Below are positions 1 through 14,299 of a stretch of 64,000 bases of DNA, in pieces. The notes under the pieces were generated by a model. That model had not been told where the DNA came from. It saw only the letters and a program-made list of their open reading frames with translations, and did no database searches. How positions within the stretch are numbered: position 1 is the stretch's first letter; every line of letters starts with the position of its first letter. This stretch comes from Botryococcus braunii (lineage: Eukaryota; Chlorophyta; Trebouxiophyceae). The translations under genes were made by a program, and so were the position numbers. The stretch spans positions 180,001 to 244,000 of the forward strand of contig KV908371.1 in assembly GCA_002005505.1 (NCBI GenBank), read 5' to 3'.

Positions 1-920
1 CTCTCCTCCTCTCTCTCTTCCCCCCCCCTCTCTCATCTACCCTCCCTCCCCCCCCCTGCCTCCTTCCCATCTTCTGTTTTCTTGTTGTTCTCTTCCCTTT
101 CATGCATAGTTTTACCCGATCTATATATATTTTTTACACCTGCAGCTCTTCGGCTGTCGACACGTGAATATTGGGGCACTGGGGGCCTGCGACTGACATA
201 TTCACTTTTCTCTTAAAAGCGCATGAAGAGTTACACTTGACCAAAGGAAACAAAGAAATATAGGTATTGTGTAATAATGCTGTAAGGATGTGGGTGTCAC
301 AACAGAAGATGGAGTGGGAACGTGGGGATTCCCCACTGGGGAATGACCGATGCTTGCTGTCCTTCATAGGATCCATGATGGATCATCCATGGAAGGATCC
401 ATGATGGATCATCAGGAAGGGATGATCCATCCCTTCCTGAAGTTCGTGCCGAAACAACCTCCGGTGCTTGGCGGTTACCAACCGCTTAGGTCCCTCGAGG
501 CGAGATGGTCCCCCATGCGGGCTCCACCTCGGTCTACCGTTATAAGCAATACAGCCGTTTGCCGTTTAAAGTTCAAAGACAGAAGAAGAAAGAAAAATGT
601 CTATCCAAAGCTTATCGTGGTTGTCCTGTTAACGTTATAGGTGCTGTGTTTTAACTTGGGACTGCGTCTGGTTTCCTGTGTTTGGAGTCACGCGAACGTA
701 GACATGGACGGCATGGACGGCACTGACCAGCAAGGGGCAATCTCAGTAATAATATGCAGTTTAAAATTTACTGACTAGGGATGTAGCCAGCGAACTAAAC
801 ATTGGTGGCGAAAAATGTCGCTGTTGTTAAACTGGTTAGATGATCCGTTGCGCAGCAGGGTTTACAATCCGTTGGTCACGCGTAGACCCGAATTTCATTG
901 GTGAAAAAAGCAGATAAATA
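1..920. other. Left-end non-coding stretch with a short direct repeat
   Basis: No convincing exon was found here. The first 60 bases are pyrimidine-rich. A perfect 20-base direct repeat, itself rich in GATCCATGATGGATC-like palindromes, lies at 368-387 and 394-413, with a partial third copy reading GATGATCC just after. The stretch directly upstream of 921 is the likely promoter and 5' leader of the coiled-coil gene, but no clear TATA box is visible. Confidence 0.5.
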
Positions 921-1422
921 ATGGACAATGTTGATTCCCTGCTCGATGATGCAGAAAGGTGGTTGGGGATGTCTCGACAAATGAAGAGGTACAGGAACTC
1001 ACTAACTGAGTCTAACTATTTCTTAATGATCCTGCTGATAGCCATTCTGTAATGATGTGTGCGTAACATGCACTTGAAATGTGTGAACCGTTTTCCTGTG
1101 TATTGTAGGGCCCCTTTTGAAGAAGGCAATCTAAAGGTGGTAACCTAAGTCCAAACTTGTGACAAGAAGCATTGCGAGGCAGGCACAGGAAGGTTGCCTC
1201 AAATAAACCCTTTCAAACGCAAAGATGAAAGGATGTTGTAGCCTGACAATGTGCTGGCACTCAGGGGCCTAATGGGTTTGAACAAACGTCGTTCACATCA
1301 ACAGACATTCTAGATTTTGACCAGTCAGCTCAACAAGACAATGTAAGTGCTGCGGGCTGCGCTACCCTTGATCGGGGCTCTTGCAAACCTTTATTTTAGT
1401 CCTCCAAATGTCATCTCTCTCT

Positions 1423-1517
<95 letters not shown>

Positions 1518-1598
1518 CCCCCCATCCTCTCTCTCCCCCCCATCCTCTCTCTCCCCCCCTCCCCCCCCCTCTCTCTCCTCCCCCCTCTCTCCCCCCCC

Positions 1599-1676
<78 letters not shown>

Positions 1677-1677
1677 G

Positions 1678-1754
<77 letters not shown>

Positions 1755-2350
1755 GGGGGGGGGGAGGAGTTAGCCTTGTGGTCTTGGCAATTTTGCATAG
1801 TTTCTTGTCCTTCCTCCCTTTTGCATCTGCTGTACTCAGACGGTCTCTCCAACTTTCCGCCTGCAGAACCATCTGTCCCATGCCATTTCGTAACACAAGT
1901 GTTTCCCACAGTATTTCTGCTCCAGAACCCCCATCCACACCCCCGCCTTCTACGTGCAAGTTCAATTAGGCATTTGGACTGCCTCACTCAAGAGTTGCGG
2001 CAAGTCTCCTGCCCCCGGCCCCCCGCCCTCCCAACCCCACGACCTTTCAAGTTTCAAGTGCATGCTGAGAACTCAGGAGGCAAGCTCTTCCGCATGTTGA
2101 AGGGTTATTTCTCACCTGTGTAATAAACCAAGGACATTGTGACTGAGAAGCATACACGGCTTGTTGTGCAGGTGATGTGGTTACAATCTGCATTGAATGA
2201 CAAGAACACAGAGGTCCTTGAATTGCGTTCTCAGTACGCACAACTCCTGGTATAGGCCCCTTCCCCTGCAACTCCATGCTGGCTTTGATTGCTTCAGCCC
2301 CCCCAAAGAGGCCTGTGCACGCGCGCAACCCCCCCCCCCCAACACACACA

Positions 2351-2418
<68 letters not shown>

Positions 2419-2584
2419 CACACACACACAGACAAACACGCACCCAGGTGGGGTCAGGACGTGCTCCCTTTACGGCTGTTGGTAGTGCTCTTACACAAAT
2501 TTCTATGAATTAGATGGTGGGAGCGTTCAAATAAGGGTTTTATTTAGATGCTCCCCATTATGTGTCTAGTGTGTGGGTACGTGA

Positions 2585-2675
<91 letters not shown>

Positions 2676-5600
2676 ATGGGTGGGTGGGTGGAGAGGTGAG
2701 TGGGTGGGAAGGGGTCCCCCGGGGCCACCTTCTTTACATCCGGGGAGTTAATGCCCTCGGAGGAGAAATGAACGTCTCACAACAAGCCAAGGTTTTCCCA
2801 GTAGGGAGGCTGGTGGGCAGGAACGAAGCCGGCAGGCTCAGCACAACTGGGAGTCAGCGCTGCAGAGCAAGGAGCGTGCAATCCGGAAGCTGGAGGAAGC
2901 TCTTGCCCTGCGGCCTCCCCATGACCTCCCCTGTGCCGTTCTGGTAGGTGAATATGCCGCCTGTCTCAATTTCGTAACATAGTGACATACGTCTCAAGCT
3001 TATGGCAGGCTAACGAGGTCACTATTGCACGCCAGTTCCAAACCCTGTGTGCGTGCCTGAAAGAGGTGGAGTTCAATGCACAAGGGCAGTACTCGAGAAG
3101 TATTATTCATCACTGATTTCTTTGCCCTTACATGATTACCTTGACAGACATCTGGAACAGAAGTTTTCGACCTGGGGGACATCTGGTTTGCCCCCATGGA
3201 ACCAGGGAAGACCATGTATGCAAGGGCCTTGGGCTGTCAGTGCTCGGAAACACTTGTGAGTCCTTCAAGGATTATGGCAGCCATGTGGGTTCTGCAACAA
3301 CTTCTACTTCCGTTGAGCCTTTGACAGATGGTCTAAGCGTGGGAACTTTGCACTGTGGCACTGTGCCACTTGTAAGACCAGAGCGCTGGGGAAATTTTGA
3401 TTTGATACTGTTTTAAATTTGCTTGCTTACACTCAATGAAGAAGCAAATGTATTCCCTTCCCAACAGCAAGTGTAGGTCTTTTGTATGCAAGTGCAGCTT
3501 TACAATCAAGTTATAGTGTCATCATTGATGACTCATCAGCCTGTTCCAGAACAAGATATGAGTGAAACCCTCCAAAGCTCAGGACATGAAAAGGGAATGC
3601 TACTATCGAAGGGCCTTGAAAAACGGCAAGCACATGTCATGTATAGTCTTTCTGTGTTGTCACTTGTGGTTCTGCTGTCGTGACTAGTGGTTGGCACGAG
3701 AGTCCTGGGGCATATGCTGAGGTACATGAGGTAACAAACTACGGTTTTATTGATCTTGCCTCAGTTGCCATGTGCCTCACTAGCTCAAGGAAAAGGTGCA
3801 TTGCCTCTGCAGACAATTCTGCAAACAGTTGAGGTATACTTACTGGTATCCCCCATGACATAAAGGCTTTGTCACAAGCCCATGATACCAAAGACTTCAA
3901 GCCATCCCAGGAGATGATGAGGCCTCATTACATGAACATAATATATGTGGAACAAAGACTTGGACTGAAAATGGTGGCACGTGTGTAAAAGAGATGAAAA
4001 GTGTTCAAGCTGCAAGAAGCAACTTTGTTATCATTGATGATATGGGTACATGTGCACGCACAAAGCTATATGTTTTGGGCATACAGGAGTTGCAAGCAAA
4101 CATCTAAGGGAATCATACATGTCAAGTACGTCAAGTACATGCCATGGCAGCTGTTATTGCTCACTCGAGGGCATGGCTCCTGAAGCCATACCTGCTGCAT
4201 TCTTTGAGCTGTTTGTGTTGCAGGAGACTGCTGAAAAGGAAAAGTCGGATCAGGAGGACTTGAAACGTGAACTGGACAGGCTTAGAACCCAGGTAATGGG
4301 CAACGTGAGAAAGGGAACACGGTTTTACAATGGCAGACTGATCCTCATGCTGTTGTTTGGAGTTCAACTTTGTTGTACAATGACAAAGTTTCTTTGTGCC
4401 CTTGTTATAGTGCGACCTGCCATTCTCCTTCATCTGCCCCACCTTCCCTACTCCCCCTTTTTCCTTTGCCCTGTGAAAGACGGAGATGGCGGCCGGGGGA
4501 TGGCAAACTAGGGAAGAGAAAGGAAGGGCGGATGCATGCTGCAGGAATCAGGAAATCCTGCATCACGTTCTGCAACACAGTTAGGGTGCCTAAAAGGAAT
4601 TCATCTTGTGGGCTAAGTCTATTCGTTGCAGCCAAGTATATTTGCCCTGACGAACCTCGCATGGGCAAGTGTACTTTGTAAACACTGGAACGGGGGTTCA
4701 TACATGCTGATGGCGTAGGGAATATTGGGTTTACATGGAAAGCCATCAATCAGGATACCTTCTGATCTTTGACCTGCCGAGTTAACAGCTTGTCATCCCC
4801 TGGTAGTGGGTTTCAAAGAAATCAATTCGATTTTAGACGTGGGGATTTTATTGAATGTGGGGTTGTTAGGAAATGTGACACAGGTGGCTGGACTAGAAGA
4901 TGCTCTAGCACTTGCTGAACAGCTGCAAAGAGGAGGAGAGTGGCATAGAAGTCAGGTGCAACCTCTCCAAAATCCTGGGGTTCCTATCCCGTCCTCGCTC
5001 AGATGCCGTTTTATGACTGCTGACACACATTGTCCGGGCGTTAATACTCAGAAATGCTTTTCCACAAAAGAGCGGCTTCCCTTCTTTGTTTTCCTCCCAT
5101 ATCTTCGGTGCAGCACTTGCAAACAGCAGCCATATGGGCACTCTGTACACTTCTACGATATGCTGAGTGTTATGTGATATCCTGGGGGACATTGAGGTCT
5201 TGTCCAAGGAGCAAGATCTTGGTGGAGTTCGGACTGCATGGTGGTTTCTGTGCAAAGTTGCAACTCAGTGAGTCGGTCTTGCATGCAAGTCAGCCTATAA
5301 AGGTGACAGGCAGAGCTAGGCATCATGTCTGTCTTTGTTCATTTAATCTAAATTGATATAGTGACGACCTTCAATGAGACAAGAGTGGAGACATTGAAAC
5401 GCGTCAGGAACCAAGGTGGTGTGTGGTGGGTTTTAGGGGCCAGTCCAGAAGTCCTTGTTGACAAATGCAAAAAGCGTCCCAGACAGCATCTCTACTTATG
5501 CAGCCCTTAGAGAACGCTTGGAGGCCCGTACACTTTCAGCCAAAAAGTACAAGGCATGGAGACGTCGATTCCCAGCATTAGCCATTGCAGTCTCTCTGTC

Positions 5601-6900
5601 TTGAAGTCATATGCTGCTGTCTGTCTGTCTTAGGGCGCCGAGTCCTTTCACCTGTTTTGTTCTTCTAGCTTTTAATCCAGCAAGAGGCTGAGAGCGGCTT
5701 TTGAGTACTCAACTCACATTAGTGTTTATTCTGTTGCTGCATCCCTGCGCTAGCCCCTTGCCTCGGATGTAGGAATGTGACAGCCAGCTTCAAAATTCAA
5801 CTGTGCTGTCTTTGCATTTCCATTGCTCTTTGCTCAGAGACAATGGCATAGCACGTTTGCTGCATTCCAGTGCCTCAATTATTGCTGTGCTGATTATGCA
5901 ACCTATTCGCAGTTTTGTAGACATGGCAGATTAGCATAAATCGCGTCGCTGGCCCCATTAATGTCTTTTGTGCAGGCCGCAGTTCGCTCTCTCAAAGTAA
6001 GGTTGCAGGAGGTTAGTGCTGCTGCTGCTGGGAACCATGCACAGGTGCTGCACATGCGGTCGTTGCTGGCTGATGTGCTCCAAAGCAGGCAGGTGAGCCT
6101 CACAGTTTGATATTTAATTTGTTGCAAACCCCTCCCCCCTCACCTCGGCCGGCTCACTCCACTGTCTTTTCCTCTGTTGTATGTGTGTGCACGACGGACG
6201 GGATCCCTGTCTAATCAGATGTGACAGCCACAAAGTTAAGCCGTATAGGAAAGCTGTTCGTCTGCCGTGTGGTCAGTTATAGTGGAACTAATGCCAGTTC
6301 ACTTCGAACATGAATGAAGACTTAAGGACCCCCACTGGTGGACAATCAGAGTGGACATGAGGGGTGCGGGTAGTCCTGACTAAGAGGCTTTTGACAGGCT
6401 AAAGTTGTTTTAATGGGGCTGAAAGACGAGGCTTTGAAATTTCATTTCTGATGAATGGCAGTGAGATGCATGACTGTTCATCAATTCTTTGTGCACTATG
6501 TCTAATAAAGGCATTTTACTTACAGTATTTGGGGTTGCAACAGTGCAGTCTGGCACATCAAGGGTCTGGGGCGTTGGATGCATTGGTTTTGGTTGGCTCC
6601 CTGCAGCATCGAATTGAAGCCCTGTTAACTGAAAATCAGCGATTGAAATGCAGCTTGAAGGTATGGATGCTAAGCCTTGCCGTATTTGTGCAATTTACTA
6701 CCTATTCCAGCATCATGCCCACTGAGTTGTAAGAACTTTGTGGGCTGGTATTTTCCGGTGAGGCTGAGGGGCTGCAGTGTTCCTTTGTATCTCAGGGCTG
6801 CAAGCAGGAGCTTTCAAGAGTCCAACGGCAAACGACACAATATCCAGAACCCAGCAAAGAGGAGCAAGGACATCAAACAGCCCACTTGGATAAGGCTTGA
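921..6900 (+). CDS. Unidentified multi-exon coiled-coil protein
   Basis: I do not recognise the family. The ATG at 921 opens an exon reading MDNVDSLLDDAERWLGMSRQ. Exons supported by splice sites and phase are 921-988, 1109-1136, 2172-2249, 2821-2943, 4224-4292, 4884-4955, 5362-5415, 5483-5589, 5976-6092, 6526-6660 and 6796-6900, which ends in TGA. Almost every exon encodes charged heptad-like helix, for example LQSKERAIRKLEEALAL (about 2860-2910), KSDQEDLKRELDRLRTQ (4240-4292) and LRERLEARTLSAKKYKAWRR (about 5503-5562). Phases agree within the runs 921-1136, 2172-4955 and 5362-6900. A short exon is missing between 4955 and 5362, and others probably lie in 1137-2171 and 2944-4223. The introns hold large (CT)n and (GT)n arrays. 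A structural or centrosome/basal-body role is possible by analogy with other long coiled-coil proteins, but that is inference only. Confidence 0.7.
1405..1755. repeat. Compound (CT)n-(GT)n microsatellite
   Basis: A run of CT dinucleotides broken by C-rich interruptions passes at about 1678 into a (GT)n run ending in a G tract. It lies in an intron of the coiled-coil gene. The long Ser/Leu and Cys/Val reading frames across it are artefacts of the repeat. Confidence 0.95.
2328..2670. repeat. Two opposed microsatellites, (CA)n then (GT)n
   Basis: A C tract and (CA)n occupy about 2328-2430, and a separate (GT)n about 2588-2670, both inside the same intron of the coiled-coil gene. Because CA and GT face each other about 160 bases apart, the transcript could form a long stem; that is inference. 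Confidence 0.9.
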
Positions 6901-8791
6901 AAGCCTAGGGGCTGCCACCGTGACCCAACTGCCACCGTGTTCCCTGTGACGGTATGGCCGGAATTGACTGGGCTGGTTTGTCAAAAATGCTCCTAACTGT
7001 TGGCATTTATGTCATGGTGTTATGATGCAAGGCCAATGTGCCTGGACCACGGGAAAGGTAACAGTGCAGGAGGCAACATGAACGTTCAGTGATATACTGG
7101 GTTCATCGTCTCCATCACTGCATATCATGCTTTAAATGTTAGTTATGAAAATTGCTTCCCTGAATTCAATGACCTACTTGTGCACATATTATATTCAAGC
7201 AGGGTGCTGATCGTGTGGACTCTAATGTGAATTGCATTGTGCAAAAATCTTGGGCCTGCATTGGTCAAAAAGTAGCCATTAGATTTCTTGGAACATTAGC
7301 CAAAGCCGCCTGGCCTGACCGGACTATGTGTTTAATGTCAACTGATCAGGATGCTGATGTCACCGGCGGTAGATATTTGCAACATAAAATGTTGCCAGGT
7401 GTGTACAGGTTGCCAGGACATAGTTTGAATGAACCGAGTTTGCGAATGGCCTACAGTCGCTGGTTGAAAGGCAGTAGTTCTGCTGTAACTCAAATTCTAA
7501 AAGAACAAGAGAACTGGGACTGGAATCATCTCAAGCGAGTCGAATCCATGAATGTGTTCCTCCTGGCCTTATTTATTTCACAAGTGATCAAGACAACCTT
7601 CAGATTGTTGCTTCTGCTTTTTCAAGGCATGTGGCTATGTGCTAGTTGTGTTGAATAGTCAATATCAGGACATTGATGTCAAAAAGGTGGTAGAACATTT
7701 GCAGCATAATGTGCTTTCCAGGTGTGTCCAGGTAAGCAGTGTCAAACAAGCAGAATGTGCGAGTGCCCTACAGCCGCTGGTTGAAAGGCAGATTCGGTTG
7801 GGGTAGATTAACTAATAAAAGCTCAGCTGCAAGGCAAACTCTAAAACAGTAAGGGAACTGGGAATGGAGACAGCACTTGAGATTGTCGGAATATATCTTA
7901 CATGTACCACCTTTGTTCCTCCAGGCCTTATTTACTACTATGGGAAGCACCGTGGGTTCAACAGCGATTAGCAGAATGATACCACCTCCATGCCTTCTGG
8001 CCTCATTTATTGTTACGGGAACACCCTGGATTCAACCGGGATGACACAAATGTATACCACCCTCGTGCCTCCTGGCCTCCCTTATTACTTTGCTCCTAAC
8101 GTGAGGCACAGCTGTCAGCTGTTCCTATTTTAACGGGAAAGCACGTGATACTCAGTTCCTATCAGAAGTTTCAACAAATAAAAGGAATTGCATTGCATTG
8201 CAATACTAAGTTACACCAAATAGCAGATAAGGTTCATGTGTTGTTTATATGTTTGTACATTGCCCTATTTCTTGCTTTCTGGACAGGTCGCTGACATCGT
8301 AAGTGCGCGTAGCTTGCATCATCAAGGCAACCATATTCTCGAGTCCTGCAAGAGCAAAGTTTTAATAGTCAATGCTAATTTTATCTGAATAACCTTGGTT
8401 ATCAAGCTATGGCTTCTGACTGCAAAGGTAAGAAGACATGTCAAGAAAAAATTCACTTTCTGAATACAGGAAGAGAAGGCAAACAGGACAAATCATTAAG
8501 GCAACCACATTCGCGAGTGCTGCAGGTAGAAAAGCTTGACAGTCAGGCTCCGGCATTAATTCTATCATACCGAACAACCTTGTTTTTCAAGCAATGACTT
8601 CTGGGTAAGAAGCATGTGTGTGATCAAAGAACAGAATTTCAAGAAGTGAATCACTTCTTCTGAATACAGTTTTGGACAGCAAGCAGGACAAGCCATAACA
8701 TGAGCAAGACTTACTGTGCTTCAAGTGTGTGTCTTGGAACCACATTCAGACAGTGCGCACCATTCTTCAGACGGAAGGAGCTTCCACAATC
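6901..8791. repeat. Intergenic region made of degenerate tandem duplications
   Basis: No exon is supported. About 7335-7520 and 7660-7800 are diverged copies of one unit: both carry a GATGTCA box, a TTGCA(A/G)CATAA box, a CCAGGTGTGT box and CTACAG(T/C)CGCTGGTTGAAAGG. A second unit, built on ATACCACC, TGCCT(T/C)CTGGCCT and TTTATT, recurs at about 7901, 7980 and 8062, with a partial copy at about 7555. The pattern suggests local duplication followed by decay. Confidence 0.7.
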
Positions 8792-9605
8792 TTAGTTTCT
8801 CGTTGTTGTAGTTCTCACGGCTGCAGTGTTTCTCACGGCTGCAGTGTTTCTCACTCCTGCGTAGCCATAGCCGCCAGTGCTGCCTGCAAAGCCCAAATCA
8901 ATCAGGTCAAGGGGAAAGTCTTTGATGGCAGAATACCCATATTGGGAAATCTGATTGAACGCTGGTGAAGTTAACAACACAACAGGCTTAAATTGCACAG
9001 GACATTTACAATTGATGCCAGTTGCTGAACTGCATAAACTTACCATAGCCGTATACTGGTGGGGGAGGAGGAGGAGGAGGCGGGGGTGGCGGAGGAGGAG
9101 GAGGAGGTGGTGGTGGGTTGTAGCCTCCATACTTGCCACCGTTACCACCATATTGAGTGAGCTGACGAGACGAGGCACTGAAAAGCTGACGGCGAACTGT
9201 CCTGTGGCTCAGGTGTTTAGGCAAATCTATGCTGCCAAAAATATCATGGTTGGGAGCAGCATGGGCGATAACCACAAGGACCAAGAGGGCAACAGCCAGC
9301 AGCTGCAAACACAGACCTTGTCAGACTGAACCCTGGCCTGGGAATCAAGAGAAGGTCATGTTGTTACAGTGACCTGGCCACACACATTTCTCCAATGTAA
9401 GATCACAACACTTCAATAGCATTTATACTTTACCAAATAGGCCATCAAAACAAGCTAAATCGCATGTCAAGGTTGACAGATACGCTGCCGTTGGGACTGC
9501 GGACCCGAATTCGAACTACGACTCACTTCAAAACAGCATCGTAAAAGCTCGGAAATCCTTTGAGTGAATATATTGTATATGAATCATTACCTGAGAGCGA
9601 GCCAT
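8220..9605. repeat. Left copy of a segmental duplication (with 14300-15427)
   Basis: This segment and 14300-15427 match along most of their length. Shared blocks are the GCTTTCTGGACAGGTCGCTG box (from about 8274 and 14343), the GGCAACCACATTC box, the GGCAATGGCTTCTGACTG box, the CAGTGCGCACCATTCTTCAG box (about 8751 and 14631) and the whole polyproline gene. The two copies start about 6.1 kb apart. Inside the left copy the block at 8380-8500 is itself repeated at 8567-8690. Confidence 0.85.
8792..9605 (-). CDS. Secreted polyproline Gly/Tyr-rich small protein, copy 1
   Basis: Three exons: 9591-9605, 9044-9302 and 8792-8883, giving 121 residues with consistent phase (0, then 1). The 15-base first exon encodes MARSQ, and the second opens with a hydrophobic stretch (residues 6-19, LLAVALLVLVVIAH) followed by APNHD, a typical signal peptide with likely cleavage near Ala20-Ala21. 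Next come a basic segment, a QYGGNGGKYGGY segment, exactly 20 prolines and VYGYGGSTGGYGYAG, then a tail with two VRNTAA repeats. It is probably a cell-wall or extracellular-matrix protein by composition (Pro run plus Tyr/Gly); no catalytic motif is visible. The start was chosen because the short first exon is conserved in copy 2, with a GTAA donor in both. Family name unknown; could equally be a host-interaction or adhesive peptide. Confidence 0.8.
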
Positions 9606-12300
9606 CGCGCTCGGCCGTTGCTGACGGAAAAGGGGGCTGTCGAGGTTGCGCAGATCTGCACCAGCACCACGCCTTCAGGTTCAAACCTTTACAAACCAAG
9701 AAAACAATATGTCTGTAGGCTAAGAATAGTTATCGTAACCGAATGCAAGCAGAGTCCGGAGTTACAAGCTTCGATACCGGGGATCTTCTTGCCTTCAGTC
9801 GGTCCTCAAACTTTTTATGACATCTTTCAATTTACAAGTATACGAAATCAATTATAAAAGCAGTGACAAATTGATAGCTTCTTATCTTGCCATAATCGTT
9901 ACAACGATATACATAATATAAACGAAGACGATCTCTGAGGAAGGCCGAAGTTCAATTTGCCACCGAACATATGCCAGCTATGATAGAATCCTAGATTGGA
10001 ACATCTTATATAGTTTGTGGTTTCATTGATGCCTTCCTTGCAAGATAGATATGCAACCCCCGGGAGCCAGCCTTCCCCCTGATGCGACCTCGGACATATT
10101 GGCACCGACCCAACTAGACAGATTAGAACAATAAAAGGAACGTTAGACCTAAGCAAATGGTTTGGAAGCTACTTTTGCTGCTCGCTATCCAAGAACGGCT
10201 GAACTGTCGGAATGGCAGTGGAACTCCGAAGGCACTAGAGCGTGAGCACCTACCTCTTTGTGTGGCCGTCGCTAAGAAGAACTTCAAAGTCGATTGCTTT
10301 CTGAGTTGAGTCTGGAGTCTTAGTGCCTTGCAAGTGTCTCGAACTGTGGCCGACTGATCGAACACAGCCACTTAAAGGGGGAGGGGGACCGTTGGGGGTC
10401 GGTGAATCACTATCTGAACCGAACGTACGTCTGTACAACTTATCGGTCCCCGTCAGGACCTTCCCGAGAGGGCGGCATCGACGTCGTGTCGATTTAAAGG
10501 TTTGCCAGCGGCTGGTTCCTTCCCCTTCGATGCAGCAGACCGGATGCCCCACCGGAGGCCGATGACCATCTGCGTGGCTCTCATGGGCAGGCCGTGCCAT
10601 GTTCACGTCTGGGGATGTGTTCTGCCCCACCGGAGGCCGATGACCATCTGCGAGCCCCCTAAATGGGACCCCAGGAACCTGCAGTGTTTTCACAGCTTCC
10701 TACGACTGAGCCATTTGTCTCGGTTAAAAGCACATACGCCACCTGATGTTATGTGCAGACTGGTACCTGCTCACAGGCCGGCGGTGGCGCCACCCGTTGA
10801 CATGTCAGAATAGATGTGTTGCAGCATTTCTATCACAAAGGCGATTGCGCTTTTACCTGCTGAAACGCCAATCTTACCTAGGGAAACACCAAGCTTAAGG
10901 ATGAGCCCATCTTTAGACAAAGTATACTTGTACGTACATCTTTCTCAAGAAATTTTCTAAAATTCTTGGCATCTTTGGATAGGTGTTGTGTTCCAGGTAT
11001 TGCAACTAGGCTATCAAGACCGAGTTTATCAGAAGATGTACTATTCCACTCTAGCCGACAGTTCTGCTTTCTCTTTGTCTACAGCTGTTTCCTAGTAACG
11101 AGCCTGATCAACAAGCTTATGAAGCTGTAGCTAGTTGATAAATAGACGCATTGAGTACAGTTTACAAAAACCATGATGGATAGCCCTGGCAAACGCAGAA
11201 GATAGAAAATCTGGACAGGGTGGCCTACCAAGAATAAAGTAGAAAGTTGCACATTGGGTTTGTGGACAGGCGACAAACCCATTTGCAACTTAAGTTTTTA
11301 AAGCTTTTACCTTCATGGTGGCCATGTGTCCTAGGGCCGCAGCTGGTTGATATAGGGCCAAGCCATGGCAGGTGGCAGTGGTTTCTGGGGTCGAGCAAAT
11401 GTTCGGAAGACAAACATTCTGCAGCTGCCCATCCATTTAGACAGGGATAAGAAGACCAGCTTGGCCGAGCCTGCTGGTAAACCTATCAGAAAGCTCCTGC
11501 ATATCAACTTGCGTATCAATTGAAATGGATCACGAGCGAGTAGGTCCTATCGTCTTTATCGGTTGGCGAATTCCACAAGGTATCAGTGGTTGAGGGCTGT
11601 GAGGGGAATTTGGGGGGGGGGGGAGAGATAACCAACACTACTGTTGTGGCGAGGTGCACTTTGAAGACAGCAGTGGATGCACGGGCCACCCCGGGCCACC
11701 AGACACTTGTGTACCATGATGATCTTGAATTTGCAGGCATGCAACACAATGGCACCCTTTACACCATGACCTACCAAACCTTTCCTGTGACAGGGAGTCC
11801 ATTCCAGCAATGAAGGCGAGTTCCTTTATATGGTCCCTGCATTAAAACTTTAGGGACGTGCTGTTGCCGTATTACTAAGACCACTATTACTATTACTATT
11901 AGTCACCAGTTGCGGACCCCTAAGCTGGTTAATGTCTTGACTCTCAGTCTCGGTGGGAGTTTCTCCTCACAAACATAAGCCTTCAATTTTTAAAGCTGTA
12001 ATAGTCCGCCCGCATCTGTCCATTCACTAGATTTCCATTGGCTGGACATATAGACTCTTCTTCCAGTTGCTATGACCTTCCGCAAGCAAGCGTCTGCCCC
12101 TAATAACAAGGCTTCATGCGACAAGGCTGTCACACCCGATGAGCAGCGAGCTCGCAGCCCACCACAGCAATTGTTTTAAACTAAAAGGACCAATTTACAA
12201 ATTTGCCTCCACGTACTTCTGTGCAATGATGGCTTGGCTTAGAGAAGGCCTGGAGACGCTGCAACAACGTCAGCCCATCCAAAAGCAACGCCCCAAAAGT
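9606..12300. other. Intergenic region with one perfect 30-base direct repeat
   Basis: No exon is supported. A perfect 30-base direct repeat starting TGCCCCACCGGAGGCCGATG lies at 10545-10574 and 10623-10652. A G run lies near 11615. The part immediately above 9605 is the presumed promoter side of polyproline copy 1. Short open frames (for example 11586-11813) have neither family resemblance nor partner exons. Confidence 0.5.
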
Positions 12301-12322
12301 GTCAAAGAAATGCTTTAAAGGC

Positions 12323-13265
<943 letters not shown>

Positions 13266-14299
13266 TTATACTGGTTATTGGTTTTTATGGTTACTGGGTA
13301 GTGACCTAAAACGTAACACAAGATGCACATATAGATTGACAAGGCAACGAAGCAGCCTGGTATGCTTCATCCCAGTCCATTGCTTGGTCAAAAATAACGA
13401 TTCGGACCGCGTTTTGGCACAGCTTGAGCACGCATAGTTTCTTTTGACAACTTTGGGCTCGGCAATTCTTTGTAGTCTCTTGTGTGCATGTGTACTTCTC
13501 TACTCGCAAGAAGCTGCAAAAAGCATCGTTCAAATTGATGCTGAAGATCAGTGCAGTTGCTGCATGTGCCGGAGGATTTTAGGCAAGTGATAATAAGCAC
13601 CAGGCACCAAGCATGAAGGTGACACCACCGCACAAAAGTCTGGTGAGGTAGTAGTATGTTGACTACTTCCAAAAGGATGGACAGTATTCTGAACAACTGC
13701 TGCAAAGGGAACAGTCATAACACATATATAATGACAGGCAGAACTGCTGTCAATCAATTGACAAACATGCTTTCAGACAGAGAAAAGATGGCCACAGTAG
13801 CCCAGCACTGCTGGTCAGGAGAAGATATTGATATTGAATAAGATTACATGATGATTTATTCCAGAAAGCCAATTGCCAGAGCTCAATATGCACTGCAGCA
13901 CCACTTGTAAGCCAATCCTACATTCTAAACACCCTTGGTACAGAAGTGAATTGATAGTAGAAGTTGGGGACATGTGCATGTTTGCCCTCAGCTTCAAGTA
14001 TCTAATCAGATGATTACAGTACTTGCAGGTCCATTGGTAGCTGGCCTGATACGCAAGCACTCACTGCAAATTAAAATAACCCCACAGTTTCAAAACTTCG
14101 CTCCCTTCACGCAAAGGACCCTAACAGCTACAAAGATCTTGATGAGTTCTTGAGAAGTAGAAATCTGAACTGCCTGTCAAGAGTAGCCCTCAATCCTCAG
14201 ACAAGCAATATTCTCTGACGTCAAAGAGACGCAGTGGACCAGATGCCCGACATGCTTTATTTTGCAAACGGGGTTCTGTATGTAACTGCAGGCAACATG

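Noticed and set aside
1347..2123. Long Ser/Leu and Cys/Val reading frames
   Set aside because: They are translations of (CT)n and (GT)n repeats; the same applies to all Thr/His, Cys/Val, Arg/Glu and Ser/Leu frames in the window.
9500..9690. tRNA B-box-like sequences (TTCGAA, GGTTCAAACC)
   Set aside because: No matching T-stem, A-box or cloverleaf could be formed on either strand.
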